DNA of 46,165 nucleotides from a virus. The position numbers and the translations under genes are program-made. The notes beneath the pieces are model-generated. The model had not been told where the DNA came from. It saw only the letters and a list, made by a program, of their open reading frames with translations, and made no database searches. Location: positions 1-46,165 of the IMG/VR virus record IMGVR_UViG_3300042465_003176; one strand, given 5' to 3'. Positions 12,702 to 21,021 of the stretch are shown here, piece by piece (the first letter of the stretch is position 1; each line of letters starts with the position of its first letter).

Positions 12702-12890
12702 ATGGAGAGTAAAGGATTAGGAGATGTGATTGAAAAAATTACTACTTCAACAGGTATAAAAGCAGTTGTTGATAAAGTTTCGGAAGTTACAAAAAAACCT
12801 TGTGGTTGCGCACAAAGAAAAGAAGCATTAAATAATCCAAACCTTTTAGTTAACAAGATATTATTCAAAGGCAATGTTCAAACTAAATAA
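12702..12890 (+). CDS. Small C-G-C protein (62 aa)
   Basis: The core G-L-G-D-V-I-E-K-I-T-T-S-T-G-I-K, then V-V-D-K-V, then C-G-C-A-Q-R-K-E-A-L-N is a compact motif I recall from many phage proteins of unknown function. Two close cysteines suggest metal or disulfide chemistry. The end overlaps the start of the metallopeptidase-like gene by 17 nt, so the two are translated together. Confidence 0.6.
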   Translation: MESKGLGDVIEKITTSTGIKAVVDKVSEVTKKPCGCAQRKEALNNPNLLVNKILFKGNVQTK

Positions 12891-13224
12891 CCCATTCTCA
12901 ACATTATCTAATACGCCTATACATAAAAAGAAATTACCTAATGGCATTAATGCTGAGGCAAATTCTGATGGCAGTATTAATGTAGATAAAAGTTTAAAAG
13001 GAAAAGAACTTGATTTAGCTATAGGCCATGAAATGGTGCATCTAGATCAAATGAAAAACCCTATTAAGCAATTAGGTTATGATGATGATTATGTATTCTG
13101 GAAAGGCAAAAAATATGCTCGTGATTCTATGGAAGAAGGAAGTAAAAATCTACCTTGGGAAAAAGAAGCTTGGGCAAAACAAGGTGCTTATGCTAAAATG
13201 TTAAAAAGCAAAAAAAGCACGTAA
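12874..13224 (+). CDS. Small zinc metallopeptidase-like protein (116 aa)
   Basis: Residues 51-60 read G-H-E-M-V-H-L-D-Q-M, an H-E-x-x-H zinc site (H52, E53, H56). Downstream, W-E-K-E-A-W supplies a possible third ligand (E98), as in gluzincin-type folds. At 116 residues it is a minimal catalytic domain with no signal peptide, so it should act in the cytoplasm or virion. No prohead protease is evident elsewhere, so processing of the capsid or the giant virion protein is a reasonable guess. It overlaps the preceding gene. Confidence 0.6.
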   Translation: MFKLNNPFSTLSNTPIHKKKLPNGINAEANSDGSINVDKSLKGKELDLAIGHEMVHLDQMKNPIKQLGYDDDYVFWKGKKYARDSMEEGSKNLPWEKEAWAKQGAYAKMLKSKKST

Positions 13225-13258
13225 TAATAATATTATATAAATCTAATATTATTTAATT

Positions 13259-13618
13259 ATGAAAAAAGTATTTTTAATTATCGTAGTTGCATTATTTAGT
13301 TTAAATATTTTTGCTCAGTCAAAAATTAGTTCTAATAATTTAGTTGGTTTTTGGGAGCCAGATAAACATTCGTCAAATATGGTTTTTTGGTTAGATGCCA
13401 AACATAATTTACAAATGGTAGAATTTGATACAATGGATGGAGCACCATTACGTTTGTTATCAATGAAGATTATAAATGATGAATTAGTAGTTAAAACTAT
13501 ATGCGACGAAAAGAATTGGGAAATAGAAAGTACTTATACTTTCATAGATAATAATACTTTGCAATGTTCTATCAAAGGGCCGATTAGTGGCACTGTAATA
13601 TATACAAAAATAAAATAA
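13259..13618 (+). CDS. Secreted lipocalin-like protein, possible host-derived gene (119 aa)
   Basis: It begins with a clear Sec signal peptide (M-K-K-V-F-L-I-I-V-V-A-L-F-S-L-N-I-F-A-Q-S, cut near A19-Q20), the type usual in Bacteroidota. The mature part is beta-rich, with L-V-G-F-W-E-P near its start, a pattern seen in small lipocalin-like proteins. It has its own intergenic leader and differs from the basic proteins around it. It may be a morphotype or envelope-modifying accessory gene; no function is shown. Confidence 0.6.
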   Translation: MKKVFLIIVVALFSLNIFAQSKISSNNLVGFWEPDKHSSNMVFWLDAKHNLQMVEFDTMDGAPLRLLSMKIINDELVVKTICDEKNWEIESTYTFIDNNTLQCSIKGPISGTVIYTKIK

Positions 13619-13640
13619 CAAACAACTAAAAACAAACACA

Positions 13641-14114
13641 ATGGCATACAAACAATCACCTGGTAGAGGAAACAACGCTAAGACGGGGCACGGAATACCT
13701 TCTCCTTTTAAACAAGAAGGTCCAAAAACAGAAAAGATTAAAGCACAAGTTGCTAAAAAAGAAGCTTCTGGAGCGACTTACGCAGAAACTAAATCTGCAG
13801 AAAAGTTTGCTAATAAGGCTCCTGGTACTGGATTAATACCTGGTACAGAAACTAATATTAAATCTGGTAAGACTCAGCCTAAGGCTTATGAAAAGTCTTT
13901 AAAGTCTGGTAAAGAACTGGGGTTAGAGAAATCTCCAAATGACATGTTCATTACCGATTCTGCCGGAAAAATTATTAAGAAAGCAGAGGCTAAAAACCCT
14001 AAAGCTATTGAAGCATTGAAAAAAGAATATGGTTCAGCAAAGGCATCTACAAAAGATGCTAGAACAGCAAATTCAGCTGCTCAAAATTACAGATTAAAAT
14101 TAGCCGGAAAATAA
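13641..14114 (+). CDS. Basic Lys/Ala-rich protein (157 aa)
   Basis: A 157-residue, highly charged, Ala/Lys/Gly-rich protein, probably largely disordered, opening with Q-S-P-G-R-G-N-N-A and then P-S-P-F-K-Q-E-G. The S-P-F-K motif echoes S-P-L-K and S-P-M-K in three other small basic proteins here. A helical C-terminal part contains A-K-N-P-K-A-I-E-A-L-K-K-E. The stop is immediately followed by the next start. Possibly a virion DNA-associated protein. Confidence 0.55.
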   Translation: MAYKQSPGRGNNAKTGHGIPSPFKQEGPKTEKIKAQVAKKEASGATYAETKSAEKFANKAPGTGLIPGTETNIKSGKTQPKAYEKSLKSGKELGLEKSPNDMFITDSAGKIIKKAEAKNPKAIEALKKEYGSAKASTKDARTANSAAQNYRLKLAGK

Positions 14115-14372
14115 ATGAAAAACCTATCAATAACAGGTTATAAAAAAAATAGTCCTGATAAAGATAGACCTTATAATGTAATACCAAGCGGGGAGATCAC
14201 AATGAAAGATGTAGATTTTCCCGTATTAGGTATTGATAATAAAGGTAACTCTAAAGAAATGCAGCCAGGTGAAGATTATTCATTTCCTGGAGATACTGTT
14301 TTAGAATTTCCTATGTTAGGAGATATTATAAAAAACAAAAAACAAATATACAATAATATATTTAAAAAATAA
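14115..14372 (+). CDS. Small protein, unknown function (85 aa)
   Basis: Starts directly after the upstream stop. The sequence S-P-D-K-D-R-P-Y-N-V-I-P-S-G-E-I-T-M-K, then V-L-G-I-D, then P-G-E-D-Y-S-F-P-G-D is a compact beta-type domain. I believe this recurs in crAss-like and related phages, but have not checked. No catalytic motif. Likely a minor structural or assembly protein by neighbourhood. Confidence 0.55.
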   Translation: MKNLSITGYKKNSPDKDRPYNVIPSGEITMKDVDFPVLGIDNKGNSKEMQPGEDYSFPGDTVLEFPMLGDIIKNKKQIYNNIFKK

Positions 14373-14374
14373 TT

Positions 14375-14671
14375 ATGGGACAATACGGAAATCAACCAGA
14401 TTTTGGAACAAGAGGAGCTAATTTAGAACCAAGTGGGGATGCTGATCCAGGGCAAGAAAATCCTGGCGTAAGTTGGGATTCGGCCGCATTATATATTGGG
14501 ACCGGTGGCGATTTATATGTTGACTTAGTCGGTGGGAATAGTGGAGCTTATTATACTTTTTTCAAAGCAGTACCTAGCGGTACATTTTTACCAATTATAG
14601 TAAATAAAGTTTGGGCAACCATTGATGGAGAACAGGGTACAACTTGTCTTAATATAGTAGCTCTTTACTAA
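14375..14671 (+). CDS. Spike-base-like structural protein (98 aa)
   Basis: The C-terminal half (D-L-Y-V-D-L-V-G-G, F-K-A-V-P-S-G-T-F-L-P-I-I-V-N-K-V-W-A-T, I-V-A-L-Y) matches the pattern of the small phage spike-base protein family, a beta-sandwich that anchors spikes. The first 35 residues are Gly/Asn/Pro-rich and likely flexible. Its last base is shared with the start of the next gene. Assignment by remembered pattern only. Confidence 0.55.
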   Translation: MGQYGNQPDFGTRGANLEPSGDADPGQENPGVSWDSAALYIGTGGDLYVDLVGGNSGAYYTFFKAVPSGTFLPIIVNKVWATIDGEQGTTCLNIVALY

Positions 14672-14949
14672 TGGGGTGGGGAATGGGTATTGGCATAGGT
14701 TGGCCTAATGCAACTTCTGGAGGCGTTAATACGCAAGGCTGGTTCAGTGTTCCGGAAACTTGCGTAAGCGGGCCGGTGGGCGGAGCGTACACTCAATACT
14801 TCGAAAGCACTAATTATAAAGAAGGGGATTACGTGTATGCCCTTGAAGATTCTGGATATGTATTATTAGGCCCTTTTCAAAAAACAACTCCTATAATAGC
14901 AAAGTTATTTACAATAGAAGGAGAACCTATCGGTAGTTGCCCAATATAA
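14671..14949 (+). CDS. Glycine-rich small structural-type protein (92 aa)
   Basis: Opens M-G-W-G-M-G-I-G-I-G-W, a glycine/aromatic leader typical of small proteins in phage virion regions, followed by a beta-rich part with three cysteines (C31 and two near the end region S-C-P). It overlaps the preceding gene by 1 nt. No enzymatic motif. Probable virion accessory, low certainty. Confidence 0.5.
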   Translation: MGWGMGIGIGWPNATSGGVNTQGWFSVPETCVSGPVGGAYTQYFESTNYKEGDYVYALEDSGYVLLGPFQKTTPIIAKLFTIEGEPIGSCPI

Positions 14950-14964
14950 TAAATAAAATAAAAT

Positions 14965-15037
14965 AGCAGGTGGGAGGTAAGGTATCTCACGGGTCTCATA
15001 AGCCCGCTTAAATCAGTTCGACTCTGATACGTTGCTA
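14965..15037 (+). tRNA. tRNA-Met-like gene (anticodon CAT)
   Basis: The cloverleaf is mostly canonical. The D-arm pairs GAGG with TCTC. The anticodon stem pairs CGGGT with GCCCG around the loop CTCATAA (anticodon CAT at 14997-14999). There is a 5-nt variable loop, and the T-arm pairs ATCAG with CTGAT around TTCGACT. The acceptor stem is imperfect: AGCA pairs with TGCT, but a bulged G (15031) is needed to pair the inner GGT with AC. No CCA is encoded. It lies in a gap between structural-type genes and could read AUG, or AUA if the C is modified. It may be functional or degenerate. Confidence 0.6.
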
Positions 15038-15062
15038 CTAATTAATAATTAAATCAAATAAA

Positions 15063-15311
15063 ATGGAAGTAGTAAAACAAATTACAAAAGAACAATTAGA
15101 AAAAGTAGTTGCTCAACAAAAAGATCTAACAGGGATATTAACTAACTTAGGTGTTTTAGAAACGCAGAAGCATAGTCTATTACATAAGATTGCAGATTTA
15201 AACAAAGAAGTAGAAGAGTTTAAATTTGAATTAGAGCAAGAATATGGTCCAGTAAATATTAATTTAGAGGATGGTTCATATACTGTAATTGAAAAAGAAA
15301 ATAAAGAATAA
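15063..15311 (+). CDS. Coiled-coil small protein (82 aa)
   Basis: Residues 1-62 form a predicted coiled coil with regular Leu/Ile/Val heptads (L-E-K-V-V-A-Q-Q-K-D-L-T-G-I-L-T-N-L-G). They are followed by a short beta end V-N-I-N-L-E-D-G-S-Y-T-V-I. Similar small proteins occur upstream of the terminase in crAss-like phages, as I recall. It overlaps the next start by 1 nt. Function unknown. Confidence 0.6.
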   Translation: MEVVKQITKEQLEKVVAQQKDLTGILTNLGVLETQKHSLLHKIADLNKEVEEFKFELEQEYGPVNINLEDGSYTVIEKENKE

Positions 15312-15538
15312 TGACTTCTATCATTAGAAAAATAAGTATTGGGGCTGATTACAAAAATGATGCAATGCATTATTCAGTAGGGCAAAATGTTTATGGTGGA
15401 CATGAAATATCCCATATCTTGTTAGAGGAAGAAGACAACTCCTATAATATCTATATAAAGAAAGAAGACGAAGTAATGCCATGGAAGAAATTCAACTCTA
15501 ACATGGCAATTTCGGTTGAATACGATTTAGAATATTAA
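15311..15538 (+). CDS. Conserved-type small protein (75 aa)
   Basis: The sequence I-R-K-I-S-I-G-A-D-Y-K, then A-M-H-Y-S-V-G-Q, then P-W-K-K-F-N-S-N-M is a compact beta domain that I recall from crAss-like phages in the same place. No catalytic residues are evident. Translation is coupled to the coiled-coil gene upstream (ATGA-type overlap of 1 nt), and the next gene starts 1 nt after its stop. Confidence 0.6.
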   Translation: MTSIIRKISIGADYKNDAMHYSVGQNVYGGHEISHILLEEEDNSYNIYIKKEDEVMPWKKFNSNMAISVEYDLEY

Positions 15539-15539
15539 A

Positions 15540-16148
15540 GTGACGGGGGTCTTTGATTTCATAGTTAAACCAGTTGGGTCTAGGTATGAAAATAGTGTTG
15601 AAATTGATGGTAAAGAATTAATTTTAAATACTAAGATAGAAAGTTTTAAATCTGTTAATAATACCGCAATTGTTGTAGCAATACCGCTTGCATATAAAAC
15701 AGATATAAAAATAGGGGATACTATAATCATACATCATAATGTCTTTAGGAGATTTTATGATATGAAAGGTAAACAAAAAAACAGTAGAGCATACTTCAAA
15801 GAAGATCTATATTTTTGTAGTTTAGATCAAATCTACTTATATAAAACAGATACAGAATGGAAATCATTTGGAGATCGTTGTTTTATAAAGCCATTAAAGA
15901 ATATCGATCATTCTAAGCTTGATAAAGAGAAAAAGCTTATTGGTATATTAAAATATGGTAATGACTCTTTAAAAGAGCTTAAAATCAATCCTGGAGACTT
16001 AGTGGGTTATACTCCTTTTGGAGAATATGAATTCATTATAGAAGGCCAGAGATTATATTGTATGAAATCTAATGATATTGTTATTAAATATGGATATAAA
16101 GGAGACGAAGAAGAATATAATCCTAGCTGGGCACAAAGCGGTTCTTGA
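15540..16148 (+). CDS. Tandem GroES-like protein (202 aa)
   Basis: Starts with GTG. Two consecutive GroES-like folds can be traced. Domain 1 (about 4-95): F-D-F-I-V-K-P, then mobile-loop-like G-K-E-L-I-L, then I-K-I-G-D-T-I-I-I and D-Q-I-Y-L-Y. Domain 2 (about 108-185): D-R-C-F-I-K-P, then L-I-G-I-L-K-Y-G, then I-N-P-G-D-L-V-G-Y, then Y-C-M-K-S-N-D-I-V-I. The order equals GroES D-R-V-I-V-K, V-G-D-I-V-I-F, S-D-I-L-A-I-V. Only domain 1 keeps a mobile-loop candidate. Located just before the terminase, so it may assist capsid assembly. Confidence 0.6.
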   Translation: MTGVFDFIVKPVGSRYENSVEIDGKELILNTKIESFKSVNNTAIVVAIPLAYKTDIKIGDTIIIHHNVFRRFYDMKGKQKNSRAYFKEDLYFCSLDQIYLYKTDTEWKSFGDRCFIKPLKNIDHSKLDKEKKLIGILKYGNDSLKELKINPGDLVGYTPFGEYEFIIEGQRLYCMKSNDIVIKYGYKGDEEEYNPSWAQSGS

Positions 16149-16365
16149 ATTAATTAAAGTTGCTGAAGAGGCTATTTTAGATAATGGGGAAGATGATTTA
16201 TCAGCGGATAAACTTAAGAATGCTGCAGCCACAAAAAAACTAGCAATATTTGACGCTTTTGAAATTCTAAATAGAATTGAGGATGAAGAGCGCATGTTAG
16301 AAGATGCTGATAAAGATATTACAACTAAGCCTTTTAAAGGTTTTGCAGAGGGGAGGTCTAAATAA
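16090..16365 (+). CDS. Possible small terminase subunit (91 aa)
   Basis: I prefer the ATG at 16090, although the frame also opens at 16072; either start overlaps the upstream gene (59 or 77 nt). The protein is helical and charged, with D-D-L-S-A-D-K-L-K-N-A-A-A-T-K-K-L-A-I-F-D-A-F-E-I-L-N-R-I and a C-terminal F-A-E-G-R-S-K. It ends 1 nt into the large terminase gene. Its position and size fit a small terminase subunit, which would bind the packaging site, but no DNA-binding motif is certain. Confidence 0.45.
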   Translation: MDIKETKKNIILAGHKAVLELIKVAEEAILDNGEDDLSADKLKNAAATKKLAIFDAFEILNRIEDEERMLEDADKDITTKPFKGFAEGRSK

Positions 16366-18584
16366 TGTACGAACAAACACTATATAGAATATTACCCGAT
16401 CATATAAAACAAAATGTTATAAAGAAAACAAATCGCTATAACAATTGGAAATATGGATATAACAAAGAACACGATGTTATTGTTATAAGTAAGACTGGAA
16501 AGATTGGCGAAATATATGAGATACAAAATCTTAAGATAGCTTTGCCGTTGGTTGAAGATGGATATAAGAGAAACGCTAAAAAAGAAGAACAATACTGGCA
16601 ACAGTTAGAGGTTCCAAAAGAGCTTGAAAAAATAAAGAATGTATTTGACTGGAATAAATACCCAGACACGTTTAAAGAGAAGTGGTACGATTATATTGAT
16701 ACAGAATTTAAGTATCGAGATGAAGGATTTTCATTTTATAGTAATGGTACACCAACATATATAACAGGTACGCATTATATGTACTTGCAATGGAGTAAGA
16801 TAGATGTAGGTGCCCCGGATTTTAGAGAGTCTAATAGATTATTCTTTATATTTTGGGAAGCCTGTAAAGCGGATTCGAGAAGTTATGGAATGTGTTATTT
16901 AAAAAATAGACGTTCCGGATTTTCATTTATGTCTTCTGCTGAATTAGTTAATCAAGCGACAATGTCAAGTGATTCAAGATTTGGTATTTTATCAAAGTCT
17001 GGAGCAGATGCTAAAACAATGTTTACCGACAAGGTTGTTCCAATATCGCTTAATTATCCTTTTTTCTTTAAACCTATACAAGATGGTATGGATAGACCTA
17101 AAACAGAACTTGCTTATAGAGTTCCTGCTTCTAAGTTTACCAGAAGAAAATTAGATAATAGCGAAACATCAGAAGAAATCACAGGATTAGATACTACTAT
17201 TGATTGGAAGAATACCGGAGACAATAGTTATGATGGTGAAAAATTAAAACTATTAGCACACGATGAGTCTGCTAAATGGTTAAAACCAGATAATATTCTT
17301 AATAACTGGAGGGTTACTAAAACTTGTTTAAGATTAGGTAGTAAAATTATTGGTAAGTGTATGATGGGTTCTACCTCAAACGCTTTAGATAAAGGAGGAT
17401 CTAATTATAAAAAACTTTATTATGACTCAGACGTTACCAAAAGAAACCGCAACGGGCAGACTAGCTCAGGATTATATAGTTTGTTTATACCTATGGAGTG
17501 GTCCTACGAAGGATTCATTGATACTTATGGATTACCTGTATTCGATACTCCGGAAAAACCAATCAAAGGAGTTGATGGAAATGAAATAGATTATGGTGTA
17601 ATTGAACACTGGCAAAATGAAGTAGATGGTTTAAAATCAGATTCTGATGGATTAAATGAATACTACCGACAATTTCCAAGAACAGAGCAACACGCTTTCA
17701 GAGATGAAACAAAACAATCTTTATTTAATCTAACTAAAATCTATGAGCAAATAGATTATAATGAAGACTTAAGGAATACAAATGTTTTAACTAGGGGAAG
17801 CTTCCAATGGGAGAATGGAATACTGGATTCAAAAGTACAATTCTTCCCTAATAAAGACGGTAGGTTTTTAATTACTTGGGTTCCGCCTAAGTATATGCAA
17901 AACCGCGTAATAATGAAAGATGGGTATAGGTTCCCAGGTAATGAACACTGTGGCGCTTTTGGGTGTGATAGTTATGATATATCAGGAACTGTTGATAATA
18001 GAGGATCTAACGGTGCTCTTCATGGATTAACTAAATTCTCTATGGAGGATGTTCCTGCTAATCATTTCTTTTTAGAATACATTGCCAGACCTCAAACCGC
18101 TGAGATATTCTTTGAAGAAATATTAATGGCTTGCGTTTTTTATGGTATGCCTATATTAGCAGAGAATAACAAAGCAAGATTATTATACCATTTCAAAAGA
18201 AGAGGTTATAGAGGGTTCTCAATGAATAGACCTGATAAAGTATGGAATAAATTATCGCCAGCTGAAAAAGAAATAGGCGGTATACCAAACTCAGGGCAAG
18301 ATATAATACAAGCACACGCGGCAGCAATTGAAACATATATTGAAAGTTATGTTGGATATAGTACTGATTCTCATGGAGATATGTATTTTCAAAAAACATT
18401 AGAAGATTGGGCAAGATTTAATATAAATGACAGAACAAAGCATGATGCTTCTATTAGTTCTGGATTAGCTATAATGGCATGTAATAAACACATGTATACG
18501 CCAACCAGTAGTTTTCAAAAAGACAAAGTTCCTTTAAACTTTAAAAGATATAACAATAACGGTGATAGTTCAAAAATAATATAA
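16365..18584 (+). CDS. terL: Terminase large subunit, crAss-like (739 aa)
   Basis: Packaging motor ATPase and nuclease. The P-loop is K-N-R-R-S-G-F-S (180-187+), with the Lys at the start of the loop rather than in G-K-S, as in lambda-type terminases. Walker B is L-L-A-H-D-E (D300, E301). The nuclease domain starts with F-G-C-D-S-Y-D (D535) and extends to about 690. The segments T-H-Y-M-Y-L-Q-W-S-K-I-D-V and P-F-F-F-K-P-I-Q-D-G-M-D-R-P are ones I associate with crAss-like terminases. Portal follows after 3 nt. Confidence 0.9.
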   Translation: MYEQTLYRILPDHIKQNVIKKTNRYNNWKYGYNKEHDVIVISKTGKIGEIYEIQNLKIALPLVEDGYKRNAKKEEQYWQQLEVPKELEKIKNVFDWNKYPDTFKEKWYDYIDTEFKYRDEGFSFYSNGTPTYITGTHYMYLQWSKIDVGAPDFRESNRLFFIFWEACKADSRSYGMCYLKNRRSGFSFMSSAELVNQATMSSDSRFGILSKSGADAKTMFTDKVVPISLNYPFFFKPIQDGMDRPKTELAYRVPASKFTRRKLDNSETSEEITGLDTTIDWKNTGDNSYDGEKLKLLAHDESAKWLKPDNILNNWRVTKTCLRLGSKIIGKCMMGSTSNALDKGGSNYKKLYYDSDVTKRNRNGQTSSGLYSLFIPMEWSYEGFIDTYGLPVFDTPEKPIKGVDGNEIDYGVIEHWQNEVDGLKSDSDGLNEYYRQFPRTEQHAFRDETKQSLFNLTKIYEQIDYNEDLRNTNVLTRGSFQWENGILDSKVQFFPNKDGRFLITWVPPKYMQNRVIMKDGYRFPGNEHCGAFGCDSYDISGTVDNRGSNGALHGLTKFSMEDVPANHFFLEYIARPQTAEIFFEEILMACVFYGMPILAENNKARLLYHFKRRGYRGFSMNRPDKVWNKLSPAEKEIGGIPNSGQDIIQAHAAAIETYIESYVGYSTDSHGDMYFQKTLEDWARFNINDRTKHDASISSGLAIMACNKHMYTPTSSFQKDKVPLNFKRYNNNGDSSKII

Positions 18585-18587
18585 TAG

Positions 18588-20987
18588 ATGATTTATACTA
18601 ATAGTAATAGTTCTTTTCCTAGCCAGGTGGTACCTGATGAAGAAAAACAAAGTTATGAATACGGTAGAGCCGTTGGAAGAGCTATAGAGAATGAATGGTT
18701 TAGAGGAGACAGAGTTGGTAATGGAGTTGGAAACAGATGGGGATCAAACTGGCAAAACTTTCATAGACTTAGATTATACGCAAGGGGAGAACAACCTGTA
18801 CAAAAATATAAAGATGAATTATCTATAAATGGTGATTTATCGTATCTTAATTTAGATTGGAAACCTATTCCTGTTATCCCTAAATTTGTAGATATTGTTG
18901 TAAATGGAATATCAAATAAAGCGTGGGAAATAAAAGCTTATGCTCAAGACCCTGAAGCTACTAAAACAAAAACTAGATATGCAGAAGGTATTCTAAGAGA
19001 TATGATGGCTAAAGACCTATTGAATGATATTCAATCAAAGTTAGGTGTTAGTTTATACAATACAACAGATCCTGCGAATTTACCTGAAACAAAAGAGGAG
19101 CTTGAAATTCACTTGCAATTAAACTACAAACAAGCAGTTGAAATTGCAGAAGAAGAAGTGATAAATCAAATACTTGATCGCAACAGATATACTTTAATTA
19201 ATAGAAGATTAAATTATGATCTTACTGTATTAGGTATTGCGGCAGTAAAAACAAATTGGAATCCAGCAAATGGAGTAACAATTGAGTATGTTGATCCTGC
19301 TAACTTAGTTTATTCTTACACGGAGGATCCAAACTTTGAAGATATATATTATGTTGGGGAAGTTAAATCTATTAGCTTAGAGGAGCTTAAAAAGCAATTC
19401 CCTCATTTGAGTGATGCGGATTTAAAAGAAATAGAAAAATATCCTGGGGACGTTAATTACACTCGTAATTATTATGGCCAAGATCAAAACGATAATACAG
19501 TACAAGTACTTTACTTTGAATATAAAACATATTCTAATCAAGTATTTAAAATTAAGCAAACAGAACAAGGATTAGAAAAAGCATTAGAGAAACCTGATAC
19601 TTTTAATCCGCCAGAAAGTGATAATTTTAATAGAGTATCAAGAAGCATCGATGTATTATACTCAGGAGCAAAGATCCTAGGATTTGAAAAAATGCTAGAA
19701 TGGAAACTTGCTGAGAACATGACAAGACCTTTCGCTGATACTACTAAAGTCGAAATGAATTATACCATTTGTGCTCCAAGAATGTACAAAGGCAGAATTG
19801 AATCTATCGTAAGTCGTACAACCACGTTTGCTGATATGATACAATTAACGCATTTAAAACTACAACAAGTATTATCCAGAATGGTACCTGATGGAGTATT
19901 TGTAGATGTTGATGGATTAGCAGAAGTTGATTTAGGTAATGGTACAAATTACAACGCAGCTGAGGCCTTAAATATGTACTTCCAAACAGGTAGTATTGTA
20001 GGTAGATCACAGTCACAGGATGGTGGTCAAAACCCTGGAAAAGTGCCTATCCAAGAATTACAAACATCTTCTGGTAATGCAAAAATTTCTTCATTAATAA
20101 GTACATATCAGTATTACTTACAAATGATCAGAGATGTAACCGGGCTGAACGAAGCAAAAGATGGTAGTATGCCAGACAGAGATGCTTTAGTTGGATTACA
20201 AAAAATGGCTGCTGCAAATTCAAATACAGCGGTTAGACATATATTACAATCAAGCTTATTTTTAACGTTAAGAATATGTGAGAATATTTCACTTAGAATT
20301 AATGATTCATTAAATTATCCATTAACAAAGCAGTCGCTTATTGAAAGTATCTCTATATCTAATGTAGAAACTTTAAAAGAAATGGAAAATTTAAACCTTC
20401 ATGATTTTGGTATCTATTTAGAACTAGAACCGGAAGAAGAAGAGAAAGCACAATTAGAACAAAACATTCAAGTTGCTTTACAGTCAGGTGGAATTGATCT
20501 TGAAGATGTAATTGATTTGAGACAAATTAAAAATCTTAAACTAGCTAATCAATCTTTAAAATATAGAAGAAAGAAAAAGTTAGAAAAAGATCAAGCTAAT
20601 CAACAAGCAAATATACAAGCGCAAGCACAGGCAAATGCTCAAGCAGCAGAAGCGGCGGCAATGTCAGAAGTACAAAAACAACAAGCATTAGCGCAGACAG
20701 AAATACAGGTATTGCAATCTAAATCTCAATTTGAAATCCAAAGAATGCAACAAGAATTATTAATTAAGAAACAATTAATGGCAGAACAGTTTGGATATGA
20801 TTTACAATTAGCACAAGCTGGAATACAAACAAAACAACAATTACAAGCAGAAGCAGAAGATCGAAAAGATAAAAGAACAAAAATACAAGCCACTCAACAA
20901 TCAGAATTAATAGATCAAAGAAAGAATAATGCAATGCCAAAAGACTTTGAATCACAAGATGATTTAGGAGGAATGTTTGGTATGTAA
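18588..20987 (+). CDS. Portal protein, crAss-like (799 aa)
   Basis: Forms the dodecameric ring at the unique capsid vertex through which DNA passes. The N-terminal region contains F-H-R-L-R-L-Y-A-R-G-E-Q-P and D-L-S-Y-L-N-L-D-W-K-P, which I recognise from crAss-like portals. The stem and clip region lies in the middle. Residues 660-785 form a long Gln/Ala-rich helix with heptads, like the P22-type portal barrel. Located directly after the terminase and before scaffold and capsid genes, as expected. Confidence 0.9.
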   Translation: MIYTNSNSSFPSQVVPDEEKQSYEYGRAVGRAIENEWFRGDRVGNGVGNRWGSNWQNFHRLRLYARGEQPVQKYKDELSINGDLSYLNLDWKPIPVIPKFVDIVVNGISNKAWEIKAYAQDPEATKTKTRYAEGILRDMMAKDLLNDIQSKLGVSLYNTTDPANLPETKEELEIHLQLNYKQAVEIAEEEVINQILDRNRYTLINRRLNYDLTVLGIAAVKTNWNPANGVTIEYVDPANLVYSYTEDPNFEDIYYVGEVKSISLEELKKQFPHLSDADLKEIEKYPGDVNYTRNYYGQDQNDNTVQVLYFEYKTYSNQVFKIKQTEQGLEKALEKPDTFNPPESDNFNRVSRSIDVLYSGAKILGFEKMLEWKLAENMTRPFADTTKVEMNYTICAPRMYKGRIESIVSRTTTFADMIQLTHLKLQQVLSRMVPDGVFVDVDGLAEVDLGNGTNYNAAEALNMYFQTGSIVGRSQSQDGGQNPGKVPIQELQTSSGNAKISSLISTYQYYLQMIRDVTGLNEAKDGSMPDRDALVGLQKMAAANSNTAVRHILQSSLFLTLRICENISLRINDSLNYPLTKQSLIESISISNVETLKEMENLNLHDFGIYLELEPEEEEKAQLEQNIQVALQSGGIDLEDVIDLRQIKNLKLANQSLKYRRKKKLEKDQANQQANIQAQAQANAQAAEAAAMSEVQKQQALAQTEIQVLQSKSQFEIQRMQQELLIKKQLMAEQFGYDLQLAQAGIQTKQQLQAEAEDRKDKRTKIQATQQSELIDQRKNNAMPKDFESQDDLGGMFGM

Positions 20988-21021
20988 GAATACTTATTAA
21001 CTAATTTTATATTATTATATC

